A DNA stretch of 64,000 nt from Armigeres subalbatus. Lineage: Eukaryota; Arthropoda; Insecta; Diptera; Culicidae. A model generated the notes under the pieces. That model saw only the letters and a program-made list of their open reading frames with translations. It was not told where the DNA came from and made no database searches. The stretch spans positions 103,738,988 to 103,802,987 of the forward strand of contig NC_085140.1 in NCBI RefSeq assembly GCF_024139115.2. Direction: 5' to 3'. The translations under genes were made by a program, and so were the position numbers. This document shows positions 11,390-22,439 of the stretch, piece by piece (positions within the stretch are counted from its first letter, which is position 1; the number at the start of each line of letters is the position of its first letter).

Positions 11390-12365
11390 ATAAGCAATAC
11401 CAGCGCCGGCCGTGTCCGAATGCAGGTCAATTAAGGAAGGGGTAGGATAATGTTGACATGATACTCGCTTTGATTGAAGCCGACGAGTCATCTGCACTTC
11501 CACGAGAAATCACTGGGATGTTGGATATATGGGGTAGGAAGTGTGGCAGGGTTCGTTTTGGTAAACGGTTTGCCGTGTATAGTGTGTAGTTTAATCGATG
11601 AAAACAAAACTAATAATTTAATATTAAAGGCCGCACAAAGCAGAACAAAATTTCGGTAACCGGCCGATCGTTCTGCTCACCGCACAAAGCAGAACAAAAT
11701 TGTGATGACCGACCGATCGTTCTGCTTACTGAAGAAAATATGTCTGGACGCGATCTAAACTTTTATTTTCTAATTAATTCACTCATCCGTACGCAGCAGA
11801 ACAAAATTTCGGTGACCAGCTGATCGTTTTGCTCACCGCACAAAGCAAAACCAAATTTCGAATACCAGCCGATCGTTCTGCTTACTGACGAAATATGACT
11901 CCGATCGTTCTACTTCCAATACAAAACATGTATTGATGTTTCACTTTTATATCAATATACTCGCCCGCACACCAGAACCCGGCATTTCGATTACCGCGAG
12001 ATATTTCTGCGCCCAACACAAAAAAAAAACACGAACAAACTTGCATTTGCATTTTCAACTTTTTAGATGTGAGCATGCATGCATGCATGATCATGATTGA
12101 GCAATACCAGCGCCGGCCGTGTCCGAATTCAGGTCAATTAAGGAGGGGTAAGAAAATATTGACGTGATACTCGCTTTGATGAAAGCCGACGAATCATCTG
12201 CACTTCCACGACTGGGATTTTGGATAAATGGGATGGGCAGTGTGGTGGGGTTCATTTTGGTTAACGATATGTCGGGTGTTACGTGTAGTTTGATTGGAAA
12301 TAAACAAAAACGCAATGCATAATACAGTAATGAATTTGCTTACCTACCGCACAAAACCAGACAAA
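11390..12365. repeat. Duplicated ~240-bp block flanking a tandem array
   Basis: 11390-11625 and 12103-12340 are direct copies (agcaataccagcgccggccg, tcatctgcacttccacga, ggggttcattttggt and variants). Between them, 11630-11910 holds several ~50-base units of the form ccgcacaaagcagaac plus gatcgttctgct, whose gcagaac and gttctgc parts are complementary. Confidence 0.6.
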
Positions 12366-13059
12366 ATTTTCCGGATCTTGTGATTGATCTTATAAGTTTA
12401 TTGATAACCGGGCAGTAGAAATCGATGTTTACTTTTACTTCACGTTTTGGAGCAAACAACTTGGCGTGTCACACGATCCATTCTGCACTCAACAGGGAAG
12501 ATTTTTTTAAAAATATTTTGTGTTGAATGGTTTACCGAACACTGTTTTGTACTCACGAAAATGCGTTACTAGCTAATAAATTTTTCATGAGCTCGAAAAA
12601 TATTGTACGAAATTACTTCAATTTCTTAATTGTTCATCCTTCACGAGAATAAACAATAGATTGCTCAAGGTGAGCAATTGTTCACTTACATTTCAGCTAA
12701 ATCGCTTACGATGCACATATGCATTGCGTTTTTGCTTCTTAAACGCGAGGGTATATAATTACTAATGGTGAACAAACATATAGTTAGAAAGTACAAATTG
12801 GATTGGTAAAAAATTTAAGAGAAGAAAACGAAAAAAAAATTTTGCCTGTGATGTAGATACGATGTTTGGATACCGGATTACTTTTGTTTGCCTGATATTT
12901 TAGCCTTAAACTGCTATATTGTTTTGAGTCAATTCTTAATTGCACGCGTGATTAATGGCAGTTAATTAATGCTTGGGAAGGCATGGTATCAAAAACCAGA
13001 ACCAAACACTTATATTGCAGCGCGTTCGTTACTAGTTCTTAGTTACTAGTTCTCTCTAG

Positions 13060-13238
13060 TTCTTACCTTGTTGAAGGTGGCTGGGTTCGATACCCGGTGG
13101 GACAGGAAATTATCTCTTGGCACAAAAGCATCATCGTGTTAGCCTATTTATATAAGGGGGCAAAAATGGTACTGCTGTGAGGAGGTAATGTCCCAGTGGG
13201 GGATGTATTGCCAACATGACGAAGAAGAAGAAGAAGAC
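13060..13238 (+). mobile_element. Feilai-like SINE fragment
   Basis: Contains gtggctgggttcgatacccg (pol III B box), aagcatcatcgtgttagcct, gtcccagtgggggatgtatt and a terminal gaagaagaagaa tail. It matches the intact Feilai copies at 40928-41197 and 42354-42632 with internal losses. Confidence 0.65.
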
Positions 13239-14773
13239 CGTTCTCTGAAAGGATATTCTGCTTCTAAACTCAAAAACCTATTTCAAGAAAAATAAAAATC
13301 ATTAACTTTTTTGGAAAGAACTCAAATCCGGCAGCTTAAAGCATATCAAAATCTGCCGATTCTTACGAGCAAACTGCATGTTGAATAAAAACGTGCTCAT
13401 CACCGTGGTATTGACATATTTATATCCTAGGAATATTATCAAATTCTCACAGTTTTACATCCATTTGCCCGAAATCAAATGATGCTCCGCAGAAAACGTT
13501 GAATGTTCAACAGATATTAAAATTAGTGTTTCTGCTAATCTTCCGCGATACAATTACGGGACTAAATAAATTTTCTACTAAGATAATGGACAGATAGAAG
13601 GATAGATTTTTTTATATAGACATTAACAAAAAAGATTTGAAGCAAGTCAAAATAGAATCCAAACAAATTCCGTAATCGACATATATTGCTGTATATCGAT
13701 TACTACAACGAGAAGCCCGAAGCAGCCTGAAGTCCCTTCCACCCCTCCCGTCTTCCTTTGTCAACAAATAAAACCGAGCGGGACGGAAACAACCCCGAAC
13801 CACTTCAAGCCGCTCATCAGACAGGACCTATATATTAATAAAAGATACTTCCTTGGTTAAATTTGGCTTGCTTTTGTGATCCTTTAAAGTTTGCTTCCTA
13901 TAATTCTTCCAGCACTACATTTTTAAAATAAACAACACTTATTCAAGGTTATCACTGCATCACTGTGGGTGTACCAAGCTTATAAAAAAAACTAGCTAGC
14001 CGAAAAAAGCAAAACCGCTGAGAAAAAAATGGAAATTCGAGGAGACGAAAAATTATGACGTCCACCTCCTTGCACTGGCTACTATCAGGGGACATGATGA
14101 AATGATAACAGATCGGAATAATGTAAATATGAGTATCTGACTTCATGGATTTGCAAGACGATGATTACAGAAACATGTCCAGAATGATAGTGTCCACTGC
14201 CACCCTTATAGCAGGTTCCATGGGCCTTCCAGGAGGGGCCGGTTTTGGCACCATCTGGAACCATTCATATATGGATGTTAAAATTCATGTTTTCCCAAGA
14301 CGATGAATATAGGAGCTTTATTAGAGATATATTTTGAGGACTGTGAGACTCTTTGGCCAATTTGTAACAGGTTCCGGAAGTTCTGCGAAAGTGACATTTG
14401 TTCAGGGTGTATGGCCAATCCCGTACCGTTTTCACGAAAATGGCCATATCTCTGCGTATACCTATCGGATTTTCGATCTGCAGCCAGCATTGGTCAGCAT
14501 ATTAGTTCTAGTTTCTGGGGAAAACATAAAATATAATGGCAGTAAACATCTTATAAAATAACAAGCAGCAGAAAAAATGCATTTTTAACATACCCTCGGA
14601 AAACCCGGAGCACCACCGGTGGCCAATGGCCAATCAGAGGTTTCTCATAAACTAGAAGAGTATCCGCGTCCGATGGTCCCAGTTTGATCAAAATCGGATC
14701 ATTCTACGCAAAGTTATGCTGATTTGAACTTCGACAATTTTTTGCCTATCTTAACCTTTTTGTCTAACTCCTG

Positions 14774-15205
14774 TAAATAAACTCTAAATAAATAAATATG
14801 ATAATAATATGTACAATTTTTTTTTATATTATTTGCACAACAAATTTAGTCACAAGGGGTTGATTAAACAATGCACCATGCGTCTCCATACACCTGTATG
14901 TATGCCTATTGAGGAACATGTTTGAAACTTGTTGTCATAAAAAGTAACAAATCACCAAAAGTAATTAAATAACGAATTTGGCATCCTCGACAAAGTTTTC
15001 TAGGAGAAGTTTTGCTACATCTGTTGCGAAAGCTCAAACCGTGTATGTTGTAAAGCGGAAAACATAGTTTTTTCATCTCACTTTTAGGAGGATCGATAAT
15101 TAAGCTGAATATCCCCAAAAAAGCACCTTGCATTAACATAACTTTAATCTCTAACGTGAAATCGCTAGCGAAGCATGGTGTGTATCAGTGAAGAACGCTC
15201 AACGG
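14774..15205. other. No recognisable feature
   Basis: AT-rich sequence without repeats or coding signs that I can support. Confidence 0.4.
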
Positions 15206-15293
15206 CTGCACTGCCGCTAACCGCAAGTCGAGCACATCTGTATATGGAGGCCCATATATAGATGTGCTCGACTTGCGGTTAGCGGCAGTGCAG
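15206..15293. repeat. Near-perfect 88-bp hairpin
   Basis: ctgcactgccgctaaccgca followed by agtcgagcacatct pairs exactly with its complement on the right arm, leaving a loop around tatatggaggcccatatat. Arms of ~35 bases are perfect. The right arm abuts, and may partly be, RTE coding sequence, so the left arm could be an inverted duplicate of it. Confidence 0.7.
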
Positions 15294-15495
15294 GTGTTCA
15301 TCAACAGATGCCTGCGGTACATAATTCGTGCCTGGTGGTCTTACAGCTGGATCTGAAACAACGAGCTACATCGTCGTTGTCACCAGAGGCTGATAGCAAC
15401 AGAAATTCGGGATTGGAAGTGGGGCTGAGTCAGTCACACCTTACGTTGGAGGCGGAAACGATATCTGTAAATAAGCATTAGACTGGAAACCAGCG
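15270..15495 (+). pseudogene. RTE-clade reverse transcriptase, C-terminal fragment
   Basis: The frame through 15291 reads QVFINRCLRYIIRAWWSYSW, stop, NNELHRRCHQRLIATEIRDW, KWG, stop, VSHTLRW. The INRCLRxIxxxxW and NEELxxRxxQ blocks followed by IGHTLRR are the hallmark end region of RTE-type ORF2 proteins downstream of the polymerase core. At least three in-frame stops replace what are likely tryptophan or serine codons, so the copy is dead. It begins inside a perfect hairpin (15206-15293), a structural oddity at its 5' breakpoint. Confidence 0.7.
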
Positions 15496-16002
15496 GCGGC
15501 ACAGCCTCAATTAAAAAAAATAAAATCTAGAACAGAATCTAACTTGGCAACATGTTAAGGCAGCACTGGGGGTTTAGGACACGTAAGTAAGCTGAATTAT
15601 TGTCTGGATATCAGACAACTCTTACCAGTATGTCGGGCGCCTAGCATTCAGCAGAACTGTCCTTGGAATATTGGCGTCACAGGCGTTTGATAGGAAGGCT
15701 ATCAGCGCATCCCTGCTAAGACTATCGATGTGAGCTTTAGTCAGGGAATAGTATCCCTCGGCTCCGGTTCCAGCACACCATAGCCAAACCTAAAGCTAAT
15801 TGCTAAATTATTGCTATGGGTGTGATTCTTATCCACCCTTCAGTTCGGGTCTCTGGCCGCTGGCCAAGCCAGTACTGCAGAACGTTACATCAATCTGGAG
15901 TCAGCCACACCATGTGCTAGTTCAGCCGTCATTGACCAGCACCACATCCACCCAACCAGCGGATGGCAGATTTTAATACAGTTCTGCATAAGAACCTTAC
16001 AG
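15496..16002. other. Unassigned, mid-GC sequence
   Basis: More GC-rich than its surroundings, with no open frame of note and no terminal repeats seen. It may be a degraded retroelement body. Confidence 0.3.
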
Positions 16003-16150
16003 AAACTGTATAATAATTGGGCATATACAAATTCGGAAGATTTTAATGCAATTGTTGTATTGAAATAATACAGATTTGTTATATTTTAATACAATATTTG
16101 TATAAAAAGCTTATAGAATTGTATATGCCCAGATTTTATACAATAATTGT
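16003..16150. repeat. AT-rich hairpin with TIR-like arms
   Basis: ttgggcatatacaaattc (about 16018-16035) is the inverse of gaattgtatatgcccaga (about 16117-16134), and the outer tgtataataatt is mirrored by ttatacaataattg. It looks like a small MITE. Confidence 0.45.
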
Positions 16151-16411
16151 CAGAAAGTCGAGTCAAGTACGAGACACTGGTGAAGACGGCCTTACTGTTG
16201 AGATCGAAATACGTATCTGTCAAGATACAATTAAGTGGTGGAAATCAATGGGATTGTATTAACTCGTCTTATGACAAGTGAAGACATTCCACTAAAAAGC
16301 TCAAAATAATTTTCTTGTCAGATTTGTTTTTTGGGTGAAGCTACAATTGAACAGAAGAAGAAGAAGAACAAATAAACTCAAATGAAATCGGATTACTTGT
16401 CAAACAGTCAA

Positions 16412-16572
16412 ACACCACTCAATACGGAAGTAACGTACAGTTGTCATTATTAATATTTGAGCTTTGCTGCGTCGCAGAATGCGTGAAATAATAAAAATGA
16501 CAGTTGTGCGTTAACTAAAAAACACATAAATAGAGATAAAAAAATGTGCGTTGCTTCTGTATTGAGTGGTGT
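16412..16572. mobile_element. MITE, 161 bp
   Basis: Ends acaccactcaatacggaag and cttctgtattgagtggtgt are inverted repeats. Inner acagttgtcatt pairs with aatgacagttgt. Sequence at 41748-41850 is a diverged relative in the opposite orientation that extends past this end (shared aaagtactcgcgttttca). Confidence 0.6.
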
Positions 16573-16594
16573 GCCCCTGAAAACGCGAGTACTT

Positions 16595-16814
16595 TCAAAT
16601 TTGGATTCCGTGAGGATTGTCCTTAACTTCAAGAATTCGGCGTACCTTTGTTTGTCGGTTCTTACCAATAAGTCTTACCAATAAGACGTTGTCACTGTCT
16701 ACCAGTTTCTTTGTGGAGCGAGGTACGTCCATCTTCTGCTTTGCTCTGTTGAAAGTTCCTGGGCTGGCGTATATAAGGTCATATGACATAATGAACATTT
16801 TTGGCGGAATTTGG
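16595..16814 (-). other. Exon-like minus-strand frame behind a splice-acceptor-like site
   Basis: On the minus strand ctctttttctttcacag, a textbook 3' splice site, is followed at about 16814 by an 18-base leader and an ATG. The frame continues for 67 codons (MFIMSYDLIYASPGTF, then RSTKKLVDSDNVLLVRLIGK). Two gtaag donor-like sequences occur near 16686. I do not recognise the protein. The final part overlaps a repeat shared with 41748, so the end of the frame is transposon-derived. It could be a host exon captured next to a MITE, or chance. Confidence 0.25.
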
Positions 16815-16899
16815 AACTGTGAAAGAAAAAGAGTTGTTTGGTGTATTTTGTTTTCTAATAAATTTAAACTAAAGAGATACATTTTTTTTGGGTGACCAG

Positions 16900-17406
16900 A
16901 TCAATATTGAGCCAGCGCGGGACAAAAAAATTTAGATCCTTACTCAGTGTTGTAAAATGTCATGGGCATTAATTTGTATAATTTACCCAGAACTTTTTTC
17001 AGAAGCTATATATCAATTCATGAAGGATGGCGAACATATAGCGCTTGAATATGCCCACAACTCTGCGTAATCTGAGGCGTGGGAGGCAAAATGTCTTTCA
17101 ATTAACATTATATCAAATTACACGTGACATTTTGCAGAGATTTCACTCTCTAGCATCAGCTGATAGAGTGGGTCGCAGTTGTATGAAAAAACGCAAACTT
17201 CATCCAATCAAGTGAGATCAAAGTTTTTCTGGACCGTTTTGGTACCCCAATCAACTTTGCAAGAAATGGGCTCGATTGATTGCGTCCTCGCTTTCCGCAT
17301 CGCGTTTTCAATTTATATGGAGATTAGTATGGGAAACCTGCTTTTTTACATTTTTACTCTTAGCGGCTTCAATTTATCATCAATCGCGTGACTCAATACG
17401 TTAGCC
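16900..17406. repeat. Sequence related to the interior of the 38.5-40.0 kb hAT element
   Basis: Around 17040-17165 the phrases acaactctg, gcgtgggaggcaaaatg, tgacattttg and gatttcac follow the same order as in 38975-39095. The phrase cagtgttgtaaaatgtcat near 16947 is inverted at about 39185-39205. This indicates a shared old repeat. The remainder is unassigned. Confidence 0.45.
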
Positions 17407-19069
17407 CAGCGGTTCTCAACCTTTTTCTTGCGAGGTACCCCTTCGATCTTTTGCATTCATTGAGGTACCCCCTATTTTTACCACCGTAATGAAAATTAGC
17501 GTAACTAACCAGATATATGAAAACGGACCAGAAAACTAACGGAACATATGGCTCTCCATCAGGACCTGATTTTGGGGAGGTTCGGGGAGCCATGGCCCCG
17601 GGGCCCCCTTCCGGCAAAGTCTGGCCCTGCTCTCCATTATATGCATGGTCCAAAAAGTTGATTGAAATTTTCGATATTCCGTGGAAAATTAAGTTTAGCC
17701 TCTTGAAAAAAGGGTTCTGAGACACTTGAAAGAAGGCTTCTATGAGGTTTCACAGCCTCTTGAGAGGGGGTTTCCGAGCCTCTTGAAAGGAGGCTTCCGA
17801 GCCGCTTGAAAGGGCCTTTCGAATCTCTTGGAAGGAGGCTTCCGAGCCGCTTGAAAGGGACTTTCGAATCTCTTGGAAGAAGGCTTCCGAGCCTCTTGAA
17901 AAGAGGCTTCCGAGCCTCTTGAAAGGAGGCTTCCGAGCCTCTTGAAAGAAGGCTTCCGAGCCTCTTGAAAGGAGGCTTCCGAGCCTCTTGAAAGGAGGCT
18001 TCCAAGCGTCTTGAAAGGAGGCTCTGAGCCTCTTGAAAGGAGGCCTGAGCCTCTTGAAGGAGGCTTCTGAGCCTCTTGAAAGGAGGCTCTGAGGCCTCTT
18101 GAAAGGAGGCTTCTGAGCCTCTTGAAGGAGGCTCTCGAGCCTCTTGAAGGAGGCTTCTGAGCCTCTTGAAGGAGGCTTCCAGGCCTCTTGAAAGGAGGCT
18201 TCCGAGGCCTCTTGAAGGAGGCTTCCAGGCCTCTTGAAGGAGGCCTGAGCCTCTTGAAAGGAGGCTTGAGGCCTCTTGAAAGGAGGCCTGAGCCTCTTGA
18301 AGGAGGCCTGAGCCTCTTGAAAGGAGGCTTCCTGAGCCTCTTGAAAGGAGGCTTCTGAGCCTCTTGAAGGAAGCTCTGAGCCTCTTGAAAGGAGGCTTCC
18401 GGGCCTCTTGAAAGGAGGCTTGAGCCTCTTGAAAGGAGGCTTCTGAGCCTCTTGAAAGGAGGCTTGAGCCTCTTGAAAGGAGGCTTCCAGGCCTCTTGAA
18501 AGGAGGCTTCTGAGCCTCTTGAAAGGAGGCTTCTGAGCCTCTTGAAAGGAGGCTTGAGCCTCTTGAAAGGAGGCTTCTGAGCTCTCTTGAAAGGAGGCTT
18601 CTGAGCCTCTTGAAAGGAGGCTTGAGCCTCTTGAAAGGAGGCTTGAGCCTCTTGAAAGGAGGCTTCCTGAGCCTCTTGAAAGGAGGCCTGAGCCTCTTGA
18701 AAGGAGGCTTCTGAGCCTCTTGAAAGGAGGCTTCCGGGCCTCTTGAAAGGAGGCTTCCGAGCCTCTTGAAAGGAGGCTTCCGAGCCTCTTGAAAGGAGGC
18801 TTCCGAGCCTCTTGAAAGGAGGCTTCCGAGCCTCTTGAAAGGAGGCTTCCGAGCCTCTTGAAAGGAGGCTTCCGAGCCTCTTGAAAGGAGGCTTCCAAGC
18901 CTCTTGCAAGGAGGCTTCCAAGCCTCTTGAAAGGAGGCTTCCCAGCCTTTTGAAAGGAGGCTTCCGAGCCTCTTGAAAGGAGGCTTCCGAGCCTTTTGAA
19001 AGGAGGCTTCCGAGCCTCTTGAAAGGAAAGCGAAGGTACCCCCAGGGGTACCCAGGTTGAGAACCGCTG
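17407..19069. mobile_element. hAT-ended non-autonomous element carrying a minisatellite
   Basis: The left end cagcggttctcaacc and right end ggttgagaaccgctg are exact inverted repeats of 15 bases, followed inward by gaggtacccc and its inverted ggggtacc. CAG(N)GGTTCTCAACC ends are typical of hAT-type MITEs. No clear 8-bp duplication remains. About 1.3 kb of the interior is the 23-bp array described separately, and the left 330 bases are unique. Confidence 0.65.
17735..19030. repeat. 23-bp minisatellite array (~56 units)
   Basis: The consensus unit is tcttgaaaggaggcttccg plus agcc, 23 bases. Each unit contains gaggct-tccg-agcctc, a perfect 6-bp stem with a 4-base loop. Flanking units (17890-18005 and 18740-19020) are homogeneous 23-mers. 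The centre (18010-18720) has shortened units of 18-22 bases. Because 23 is not a multiple of 3 and the unit has no stop in any minus-strand frame, the array keeps minus-strand frames of 393 and 444 codons open, with a 23-residue period. Those frames are an arithmetical artefact. Confidence 0.9.
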
Positions 19070-19379
19070 GACGGTTTGTTTCAAGAATAGAAGCAGAAGT
19101 AATTTGTCTTCAAAGCTGGCAGCCTCTTTATTTTTTTATAAGCTTGAGACAAAAAAACTCGAGCTAATTCAAGTTTATCGAACCTCCTCTCCCTAATTGT
19201 CAAGTATATCCTCCTCTCCCTAATTGTTAATAATGAGATGAAATGAATTGTACACGTAATTAAAAAAAAAATCGTGGCTCCTTACATTATTATACCTGAG
19301 CCTAGAAAACGACTCAATGGAAGTTTAAATGGTTGAACGAACGTCAGAAACCAATTCAGGAGCTATTATTGACCCATCT

Positions 19380-19521
19380 CATTGGCGTAGCCAGAAAATT
19401 GGTCTGGGAGGGTTTTCTGAACATTTCGAGAAGGTTTGAAAAAAAATTCTTCCAGAAATTTTGCTCCCGGGGGGGGGGGGGTGCTGTAATGTCCAAAACC
19501 ACCACCGTGGCTACGCCACTG
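19380..19521. mobile_element. hAT MITE, 142 bp
   Basis: Ends cattggcgtagccag and tggctacgccactg are inverted repeats. Flanks acccatct and tcccatct form an 8-base duplication with one mismatch. A run of 12 or more G lies inside, near 19469. Confidence 0.65.
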
Positions 19522-19652
19522 TCCCATCTTATATCTGACTCGGTTCGTATTCGAAACAAAAAAGTTTTCAACCTATCATTTGAACGAACCGAGTCAGATG
19601 TAAAATCGTTGTTAGAATATTTCGTTAAGGCTGAGTTACTAACAATAATATT

Positions 19653-20045
19653 AGCATTAGCATTAGCATTGTTACGGTGTAATTCGTAGATTGGACACTA
19701 GTGATACTCATGTTTTACTTTTGAGATCCTTATCTAGAATGCTATCAGAAATCAAGAAGGGGAATGGTCCTTGATTCCAGTATTAAACAAAAATAACAAA
19801 AGCATGAGGATTACTACTCCTGGCCACGCCCATCTTCACCGTAACTAGGGAGAGGAAGGAAGTGTTGATGTAGTACTTACTTAACGAGAGGCCACCGACT
19901 TAGCGACACCCTCATAAATACCACGGAGTTGGATAATGAGGAAGGTATTCGTTGGGTCAGGATTTGCCTGTAGCTGGGAATGTAACCGTGGTAGATCTTA
20001 ACCCGTAACACACCACGTAAAGGTGTCTACCCAGCATTACGGGTA
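19653..20045 (-). mobile_element. Retroposon (SINE-like), 393 bp, with 23-bp TSD
   Basis: An identical 23-base sequence (gctgagttactaa through ataatatt) lies at 19630-19652 and 20046-20068. On the minus strand the insert starts ctacccgtaatgctgggtag and ends in a (gctaat)n tail next to the left TSD, which is the structure of a target-primed retroposon. There is no coding capacity. I recall this as a common Aedes repeat but cannot name the family with certainty. No clean pol III box pair was identified. Confidence 0.65.
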
Positions 20046-20068
20046 GCTGAGTTACTAACAATAATATT

Positions 20069-21949
20069 GTGTTTAAAGTGTTTTATTTTTGGGTCACAGA
20101 ACTTATGTTTGTTTTTTATATCATTGGGTCTATGGCCAAAAAATATTCTGAATATTGATTTTGGAAGAGTCGATTCTGTTTGATCACGATTATTATCCTT
20201 TTAGTATTAAATCATTTAACGTAACTATCAAATCGATAACAAACATTTCTCAATAGTACGTTCAAACTTTGTATTCCACTTATTATAGATCTTATAAATA
20301 GTGGGTGACCAATTAAATACCTTTTCTGGTATTGCAGCTCCCACAGCACTAGGACTAGACCAAAGCTTATTAATTACATCCACCATTGTCTTGTTCCGTG
20401 TGAACGCTTATTTTTAAAGAATTAATCACTCTCTTTTTCCTATTGTGTGTTTGTAAACCCTAATTTAGAGTCAGCCGCAAGAACGTCGGTTACCCAAACT
20501 AACTCTAATTTTGAGAAGAATTACAAAAATTGTAAAATGAATTGTAAAAAAAACCAAAAGAACACACAGAAAAAAACTATTGTATAAACAAACATATTCG
20601 AAGTAAATTCGAACATAATTTTGATTTGTACTAACATAAAAAATAAGTACGTTTGAAACAAACATATTGTCACATGGGAAACTAACATAAACCATTTTTA
20701 AATCAAGCATGCAACATGGCAATAAGCCATAGTAAAGCAAAGACTGCTTTATGGCTTTATTGTTTTAGTTTGAACAATTTTTGTAGGTATTTTATGTCAT
20801 AAATCAATTAAACAAAATAGCTTGATGCCATCTTAAAATTGTAGAAATTCTCAATCATATTGATAATATTTTCATTTCAAAAAAGTTGTGATAATTCCGT
20901 TGCTGGAAAACTCATTAGGCAAAACACCTTTTAGCTCGCAGCTCTTAGGGAACAACGTAGAACGCGTCGGCTAAACGGCATTCTGTTTTGAACATTGCGT
21001 GGAGGCGCGTAGTACATTGTAGGTTAGTCCAACTAAAACGTTTTGCCTCAACAAAACGTTAGATGTTTCACCATGTTTCTATTATTTTATTCTTCTTTTT
21101 TGGAGGCAGGAAAAGCCCAGTTGAGTGGAATGAACTGTTCTTCCTCAAACGGGCGTAAAAACCTCCTCTTCTTTTGCATCAACAGATTAACAATTCATCC
21201 TAATAATACATACAATATTTGCTTAAATGTACTTTACTCAACCCTATCAAATTAACTGACTTCTTGTGCTGAAAGGATAATAGAGAATCTCTTGCGAAGA
21301 GTAGATCGGGAAATGTGGAAGTCGAATGTGTGTGAATAGATGTTGAATACTCTACACATATTTGAAATAGGTTCAAAGTGACCACTAACTATGCCGGTTT
21401 GAATATGTAAAAACAGATGTGAATGGAACGGAATTTTAGCTTAGAATCAAAAGCTCCAATCCTATGAGTATGCAGCGATCTTCATAACGAGAGAGATTCA
21501 AAGAATCATTCCACGGCAGATGACGTAACGCAAATCTGACAAACCCACGTTGTACTGATTCAATGCGGAGGATACTATTCTGATATTATTTTGACACTTT
21601 TTTTTTCCTAACCTACATTATCCTAAGTCTAGTTCGATATTTTTTCTATCTCTCGCCAAATCTCATAGTTTTTGGTGATCAATCGGCATCTCATTCTTAT
21701 AAGATAACTTATTGTTACATCAAAGACAATCAAATATCCCTAAATGCTTTATTGTTTACTTCTCTTTTCTCATCATCGCGCTACATCGTAGGTAACGAAC
21801 GAAAATCTATGCTTGTTAATGTTTCGCCAGGACGAAATGGAATGCCTTCGAGTTGCTGCGATTATGCTACAATCCACCCAAAACACCACTCGTTCACCTG
21901 TGGAAAGCCACCGAGCAACCTGTAGCTTCGTTAAAACATCGTGTTTCTG
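20069..21949. other. No recognisable feature
   Basis: Long AT-rich stretch. No domain, TIR or TSD found, and small frames only. Confidence 0.4.
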
Positions 21950-22439
21950 ATGAGTCCTCTGATATTCACCACCTCCGTGGCATAGCGTGTACGATGACGG
22001 TGTACCGTCCTACCACTGCCGCCCCCAGCTGATCAAAACGGACGACCCACCACCAAACGAACAACGAACACGAATACGACGACGGAGCACATGCATGCTT
22101 TGGGACTTCCTCCCGCCAACACTTGCTCGTTTCTCTCTTGTGCCGTCACCTTCTATCCCTTCATCCATCACCCGTGGTACAGGGAGCAGCAACAGGCGCG
22201 CAACCGGCCAACCCAGCAGAGTGCTTCGTTCCGTTTCCGCCGTCGCTGTCATCGCCGCATCGTGACATGTGTTATAAAAGCATAGCTCATTGCCATGGTG
22301 AACCACAGTGTCGAAGGAACAACAGAAGCCGGCGTTTGATGCCCCGGATGGACAGAATAGAACGGCTCCGGTGCTAGAAGAACAAGAACTTCTTTCCTGT
22401 GACGGTTGGAAACGAATTCTGGGTGGCTGCTTCATTCCA
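21950..22439. other. GC-rich island upstream of an exon-like segment
   Basis: Composition shifts clearly to higher GC and CpG relative to the flanks, with many cgac, ccgcc and accacc strings. Long frames exist on both strands (for example 141 codons on the minus strand), as expected of GC-rich sequence. None shows a recognisable motif. Position just before the exon-like segment suggests a promoter-proximal region. Confidence 0.35.

Larger units (their letters stand above)
11248..14087 (-). mobile_element. 2.84-kb inserted retroelement-like block with 25-bp TSD
   Basis: An identical 25-base sequence (starting ggggacatgatg and ending gataacaga) occurs at 11223-11247 and 14088-14112. A duplication that long is typical of non-LTR or SINE integration and not of hAT or LTR elements. 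Next to the left copy lies a (catgag)n tract, which on the minus strand would be a 3' microsatellite tail. No RT is readable. The interior holds duplicated blocks and a tandem repeat (listed separately) and a Feilai-like piece at 13060-13238, so it is composite. Confidence 0.5.
10852..14773. mobile_element. Foldback element with ~370-bp inverted arms
   Basis: The left arm (10852-11222) begins caggggttagacaaaaagg. The right arm (14418-14773) ends with its complement, cctttttgtctaactcctg. The arms align along their length at roughly 80 percent by eye, sharing aagataggtaaaaa, aaatcagcataact, ttttccgagggtatgtt and actagaactaatatg. No transposase frame is seen between them. The original loop is interrupted by the insertion at 11248-14087. 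Confidence 0.65.

Noticed and set aside
15206..15293. microRNA precursor
   Set aside because: The stem is perfectly paired over ~35 bp without the usual mismatches and is joined to retroelement sequence. A repeat origin is more likely.
17740..19084. Open frames of 393 and 444 codons on the minus strand
   Set aside because: They are created by a stop-free 23-bp tandem repeat that cycles through all three frames. The peptide is purely periodic and has no gene context.
22010..22435. 141-codon minus-strand frame in the GC-rich island
   Set aside because: Several overlapping frames on both strands are equally open there. No motif was recognised, so it is not called as a gene.
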